A model generated the notes under the pieces. That model was not told where the DNA came from. It did no database searches and worked only from the letters and a program-made list of their open reading frames with translations. Position numbers and translations under genes: made by a program. This document shows, piece after piece, positions 60,592-64,000 of a stretch of DNA of 64,000 bases; the first letter of the stretch is position 1, and each line of letters begins with the position of its first letter. Origin of the DNA: Bacillota bacterium (GTDB lineage: Bacteria; Bacillota; Clostridia; Christensenellales; Aristaeellaceae); contig JAEZIN010000033.1 in the NCBI GenBank assembly GCA_023436585.1, positions 1 through 64,000 on the forward strand, in the 5' to 3' direction.

Positions 60592-63500
60592 TCATCCTTT
60601 TTCCTGCACCACGAACACTTCCATTCCCGCCAGCCCTACATTCCAGCCTTTGGCGGAGAGAACCTGAAATTTTATGGAATCAACTGTTTTTTGTGGAAAC
60701 ACAACATCCTTCGGGCTGCCGTCGCTGGGCATACCGTCCAGCTCAATCAAGCTGCCGTCGCTGAAAGACAGGATTCCCTTGCGGATGTAGTTGGCGTCGG
60801 TATCCCTTGCGTGCAGAACGATTCGGGTGACGGTGTGCGCCTTCTCCCAGGAGAGCATGATCCACGGCGTCGCTTCGCCGGCGGAAATCCATTCGCTTGT
60901 CACGCCAACAAAGCCATCGGCAACCGCCGCGGCGGGATATGCCTCGCTGAACTGGGAGGAAGCCTGAAAAACGGCGTATGGCGCAATGTTCCCCGGCCTG
61001 ATATCGCCTTTTTCCAGCGTCACGGTCACGGTATTGCTTTCACCGGAAAGGCTGCCTGTGCGGTCATAGGCACGGACGGTATAGCTGTACGTGCGGCCTG
61101 GGCGGACATCGGTGTCCAGATAGCTGTTGAGTATGCCCGCAAGGTCCGCAATCTGAGCGCCCTCCCTGTACAGCCTGTAGCCTTTTACGCGTCCGTTATC
61201 CGGCGCGGGCAGCCAGGACAGGGAAACGCGGTTTCCTATGGCATAATCGGCCCGAAGGGCAGACGGCGCGCATACAACCTCCTGAACGGAGCTTTCTAAG
61301 AGGCTTGCCTTTACCGCTTTGGAGGCCTGCCCCTTCAGGCCACTTTTGACTGCCCGTACGGCATAGTAATAGCGGTCCGCCAGCCCCGCTGTCACCTGCT
61401 TGTCAAAGTAGCTGCAGCCGTCGGTGCTGCAAAGGTAATCACCGGCCTGCGGTGTAAAATCAGCTTTTGTGCTTCGGAAAACCTCATAGAACGCAATCCG
61501 GTCCCCTTTTACGGCATCCCAAAGGAGCATTGTGCCTTCTTCTTCCGTAACGGCCTTCACACCCGTTACCATCGCTGGCGCTGATCCGAATGTGACCCGG
61601 AGGGTTTTCCAGCCATAGGCATCCAGGCATAGGCGTATGCGGCCGTTATTTAGCGCCACAGGTGCCTTATCGTTTTCCACCAGGTCGGTCTCCATGACCT
61701 TCGCCGGTTCAAAACAGGAAAGGTCTACGAAAGCCTCGGTGTTCTTGCCCAAGGTTTCGTTGAACCGGAGGATCATACCCTCTCCGTTGGCTTCGGCGGG
61801 CTTCATGGCCGTCAACACTACGTTATCGGCATCGATGGATATCCACTGGCCCTTGATGGGGGATAGGCCGGCGCCCGGTTGTGCCGCCTGAATCACCTGG
61901 CAAAGCAGCGGCACCGAGGTCTCCCAGCCGAAATGGTCCGCCCTGCCGTCGCGCCAGTTCCCGCCTGCGTGGGATGCAAGCGCATACCGGTACGTAACCT
62001 TCCCCGGCTGCGTCTTCATAAAGTTGGTGCCCCATTTGTTGTTCAGCGCGTAGCTGTACACCCAGGGCTTTTGTGTATTGTAGTTGACGTCGTAGAGCAG
62101 GGACCGCCTTTCCCCGTATTGAACAATGGGTGTGCTTGGGCAGGTGAAGGTGATACCGTAGTTTTGGGACTCGCTGGAGGCGTCAATCCACCGGTTCACC
62201 GTGTAAAAATCCGTGCTGGAGGTGTAGAACTGCTCCAGGCCTTCACTCTGTAAAGACGGGTTTACGTGCTTTGCGTCCACAAAAGGCTTTACGTCTCCCG
62301 TGGGCATTTCATGGCGCAGCACAAACTCCGGCACATGCAGCGGGAAGGTAAAGAAGCCTTCCTCGTCCTGCTTTCGCCAGGCCAGGGCATCGTTCTTTTT
62401 GATGGTGTTCATGATGTCTATGCGGGGAATGTCATCATACAGGATCACGATTCTTTCAATACCCGCGGTTCCTTCGCAAAAGCCGCGGCTTACAATGCGG
62501 CCTTCCACAGGGCCGGCCTCCATTTCAAAAGAGGTGTTCTCCGCCCGGCGTACGGAATGCACTTTGTTGCCGTGCATGTCGCTGGTCATGTACAGGAACG
62601 CGTTCATGCCGCAGTCTGCGGATTTATCGACAAGCTCCCTGTTTCCGTTCCGCTTGTCCAGGATGCTGGCAATCTCGCCCCTTCCGTCTACTGTAACCTT
62701 GAAAAACGCGTTTTCCAGGCTGCTTGGGCCGGCCGTCACGCCCGGTTCAAAAACCGGATCGTCCGTCCGTTCCCGTATGCCAAAGCATTTGTATCCAAGG
62801 CCCGGAACATCCGCCGCGCGGAAAACGGCGTTCCCGTCCTTTTTTTGATATTTTACCGCCGCCGACGACTCAAGATCAACGATATCAAAGCATAGCGGGA
62901 GCTGCGAAAGCCTGACGCTGACGATGTCCGACCGTTCCCAGGAAAGGGTGTTGTACACGGCGATGGCGGCACCCTTCGCCGGGATCAGGGCGGCAAGCCG
63001 GTCCGCCGCCTGCTCCGCCACATCATCGGCAAGCCTTTTGCAGGCGATGGCGCTGTTCCGTTTCCAGATATACTGTTCGTTCACCTTGGGGACCGCCGGG
63101 CCAAAGGTGTGCTCATCGTAGAGCATCATATACTGGTACGCGTCGGAAATCCTGCCGACGGGATACCGGCAGCGGTCCGTAAAAAGGCTGGCCATTGATG
63201 CCAGCATCTCCGCCTGGGGCAGCCGGTCGTGGGCGTACCGTATCTCCGCCGCCGAATACGCATCGGAAGGCGTGCCAAAGCACCACCAGTTTTCATACGT
63301 GCCGGTATAGGTGGGGAGGGCCGCCCCGAACTTTTCCTCCACGTATTGGCAGAAATCCTTCATGCTTGAATTGATGAACCGGGGATACACGTAGGGCCTG
63401 CCCTGCCCGTCGGTCCTTTCGTTCATTTCCTTCACGCGCTCCATGACCTGCGCAAAGAGAGGGCCGTTGTCCCAGAACTGGTCCACCATCTGAAGCACCG

Positions 63501-64000
63501 CGTCACAGGGATAGTTTTCCTTGTGGTAAACGTTCATCAATACGTCGCCGGTGCACTTGACCGTGGTTTCAAGGGAAATGGGGTCGGCGTTGGGGCCGTC
63601 GTATACGAATTGCATTTCATCCAGGTTGTACAGGTTTCCGCTGATAAGCAGCACCTTGTTTTTGGGATTTCTGCCGGCCATGTAAAACAGGCGCGGATAC
63701 GCTTCCGTAACTGTCAGGGGCGTGTTGCCGTTGAAATTGGGTCCCAGGTACATGTACTTTACGCCGGCGCCCGCCATCACATCGATGGCCGCCCACGAAA
63801 TGCTGGGATTGTCCACCATCATGGCAATCCCGCTGGGGTCCGCCCCCAGCATGTCTTTGAGCAGCCTTTGCGAATAGTAATAGTAGCGCACAAGCTGTTC
63901 TGTGCCCATCACTTCCAGAGAGCTGTTCATGCAGCTGGAGGAGTAGGCCAGCCTGCCTTGCTCCAACCGCTTTTTCAGGTTTTCCACCCACTTTGCGCTG
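60592..64000 (-). CDS. GH38-like enzyme with FN3 and discoidin domains (5' end outside window)
   Basis: At least 1135 residues, open to the right edge, so the N terminus with the first zinc motif is missing. MMVDNPSISWAAIDV and YDEHTFGPAVP correspond to ADINGYSWG and GEHTWGYS of the next enzyme, which places both in the same GH38-like subgroup. After the beta domains come two fibronectin type III repeats (about 795-985; EVFRSTKAD..., YRLYREGAQIADLAG) and a C-terminal discoidin/F5-8C-like domain (QASSQFSEAYPAAAVADGF; ARDTDANYIRKGILSFSDGS). Such modules usually bind glycans, so this is likely a surface or secreted enzyme, but a signal peptide cannot be checked here. The gap to the next gene is 53 bases. 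Confidence 0.8.
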   Translation of the reverse strand, partial: SAKWVENLKKRLEQGRLAYSSSCMNSSLEVMGTEQLVRYYYYSQRLLKDMLGADPSGIAMMVDNPSISWAAIDVMAGAGVKYMYLGPNFNGNTPLTVTEAYPRLFYMAGRNPKNKVLLISGNLYNLDEMQFVYDGPNADPISLETTVKCTGDVLMNVYHKENYPCDAVLQMVDQFWDNGPLFAQVMERVKEMNERTDGQGRPYVYPRFINSSMKDFCQYVEEKFGAALPTYTGTYENWWCFGTPSDAYSAAEIRYAHDRLPQAEMLASMASLFTDRCRYPVGRISDAYQYMMLYDEHTFGPAVPKVNEQYIWKRNSAIACKRLADDVAEQAADRLAALIPAKGAAIAVYNTLSWERSDIVSVRLSQLPLCFDIVDLESSAAVKYQKKDGNAVFRAADVPGLGYKCFGIRERTDDPVFEPGVTAGPSSLENAFFKVTVDGRGEIASILDKRNGNRELVDKSADCGMNAFLYMTSDMHGNKVHSVRRAENTSFEMEAGPVEGRIVSRGFCEGTAGIERIVILYDDIPRIDIMNTIKKNDALAWRKQDEEGFFTFPLHVPEFVLRHEMPTGDVKPFVDAKHVNPSLQSEGLEQFYTSSTDFYTVNRWIDASSESQNYGITFTCPSTPIVQYGERRSLLYDVNYNTQKPWVYSYALNNKWGTNFMKTQPGKVTYRYALASHAGGNWRDGRADHFGWETSVPLLCQVIQAAQPGAGLSPIKGQWISIDADNVVLTAMKPAEANGEGMILRFNETLGKNTEAFVDLSCFEPAKVMETDLVENDKAPVALNNGRIRLCLDAYGWKTLRVTFGSAPAMVTGVKAVTEEEGTMLLWDAVKGDRIAFYEVFRSTKADFTPQAGDYLCSTDGCSYFDKQVTAGLADRYYYAVRAVKSGLKGQASKAVKASLLESSVQEVVCAPSALRADYAIGNRVSLSWLPAPDNGRVKGYRLYREGAQIADLAGILNSYLDTDVRPGRTYSYTVRAYDRTGSLSGESNTVTVTLEKGDIRPGNIAPYAVFQASSQFSEAYPAAAVADGFVGVTSEWISAGEATPWIMLSWEKAHTVTRIVLHARDTDANYIRKGILSFSDGSLIELDGMPSDGSPKDVVFPQKTVDSIKFQVLSAKGWNVGLAGMEVFVVQEKG

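Overview
The window looks like a polysaccharide- or glycan-utilisation region from an anaerobic, fairly GC-rich Gram-positive bacterium (Bacillota, probably Clostridia). The reasons are strong AGGAGG-type ribosome sites, consensus TTGACA/TATAAT promoters, carbohydrate ABC importers with no ATPase of their own, a lipoprotein with a typical lipobox, and several GntR, LacI, ROK, AraC and TetR regulators. No tRNA, rRNA, CRISPR array, phage gene or transposase was seen. Taxonomy is inference only.

Layout. 1-2900: one copy of a structured dispersed repeat, then a TetR-led, minus-strand operon of small flavoproteins. 3012-6148 (minus): a glutaminase-A-like (DUF4965) protein and a GntR/LacI-type regulator. 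6375-12519 (plus): a sugar ABC importer (binding protein and two permeases) and a GH38 alpha-mannosidase. 12752-16264 (plus): a ROK repressor with an iron-type and a zinc-type alcohol dehydrogenase. 16284-19369: an AraC regulator divergent from a Gfo/Idh/MocA oxidoreductase and a zinc-less MDR dehydrogenase. 19884-45953 (plus): a probable 26-kb, 15-gene transcription unit with a GH29 fucosidase, a beta-helix protein, two binding proteins (one fused to duplicated CBM-like modules), two permease pairs, an NHL/YIP1/DUF5696 membrane trio, an AGE-type epimerase, a GH38 mannosidase, a secreted beta-helix/PKD protein and a very large GH2 enzyme. 46217-50719 (minus): GatY-like aldolase, FGGY kinase, GatD-like dehydrogenase and ADP-ribosylglycohydrolase. 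50801-51802: a LacI regulator. 52144-55083 (minus): aldo/keto reductase, FucU mutarotase and a second GH29. 55509-64000 (minus): two divergent GH38-like enzymes (the first cut by the window edge), a ROK sugar kinase and a fused mannose-6-phosphate isomerase.

How it works together (inference). Most of the hydrolases (GH29 x2, GH38 x3, GH2) have no signal peptide, so fucosylated and mannosylated oligosaccharides are probably imported intact and trimmed in the cytoplasm. Released mannose would enter through ROK kinase and ManA. Released fucose would go through FucU, the aldo/keto reductase and the aldolase/kinase/dehydrogenase set; no FucI, RhaA-like isomerase or FucA is present here. The LacI protein is the best candidate for joining these units. 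The operator core CGAAACGTT occurs at two fucosidase promoters 35 kb apart, as a pair spaced 121-122 bp with the second site at +1 in both, and as a perfect palindrome in front of the aldolase operon.

Most notable: the matched looping-type operator pairs, the 26-kb unit with its two permease pairs and membrane trio, the CBM-duplicated binding protein, and a roughly 120-bp dispersed repeat whose two copies show a compensatory change in a hairpin stem.
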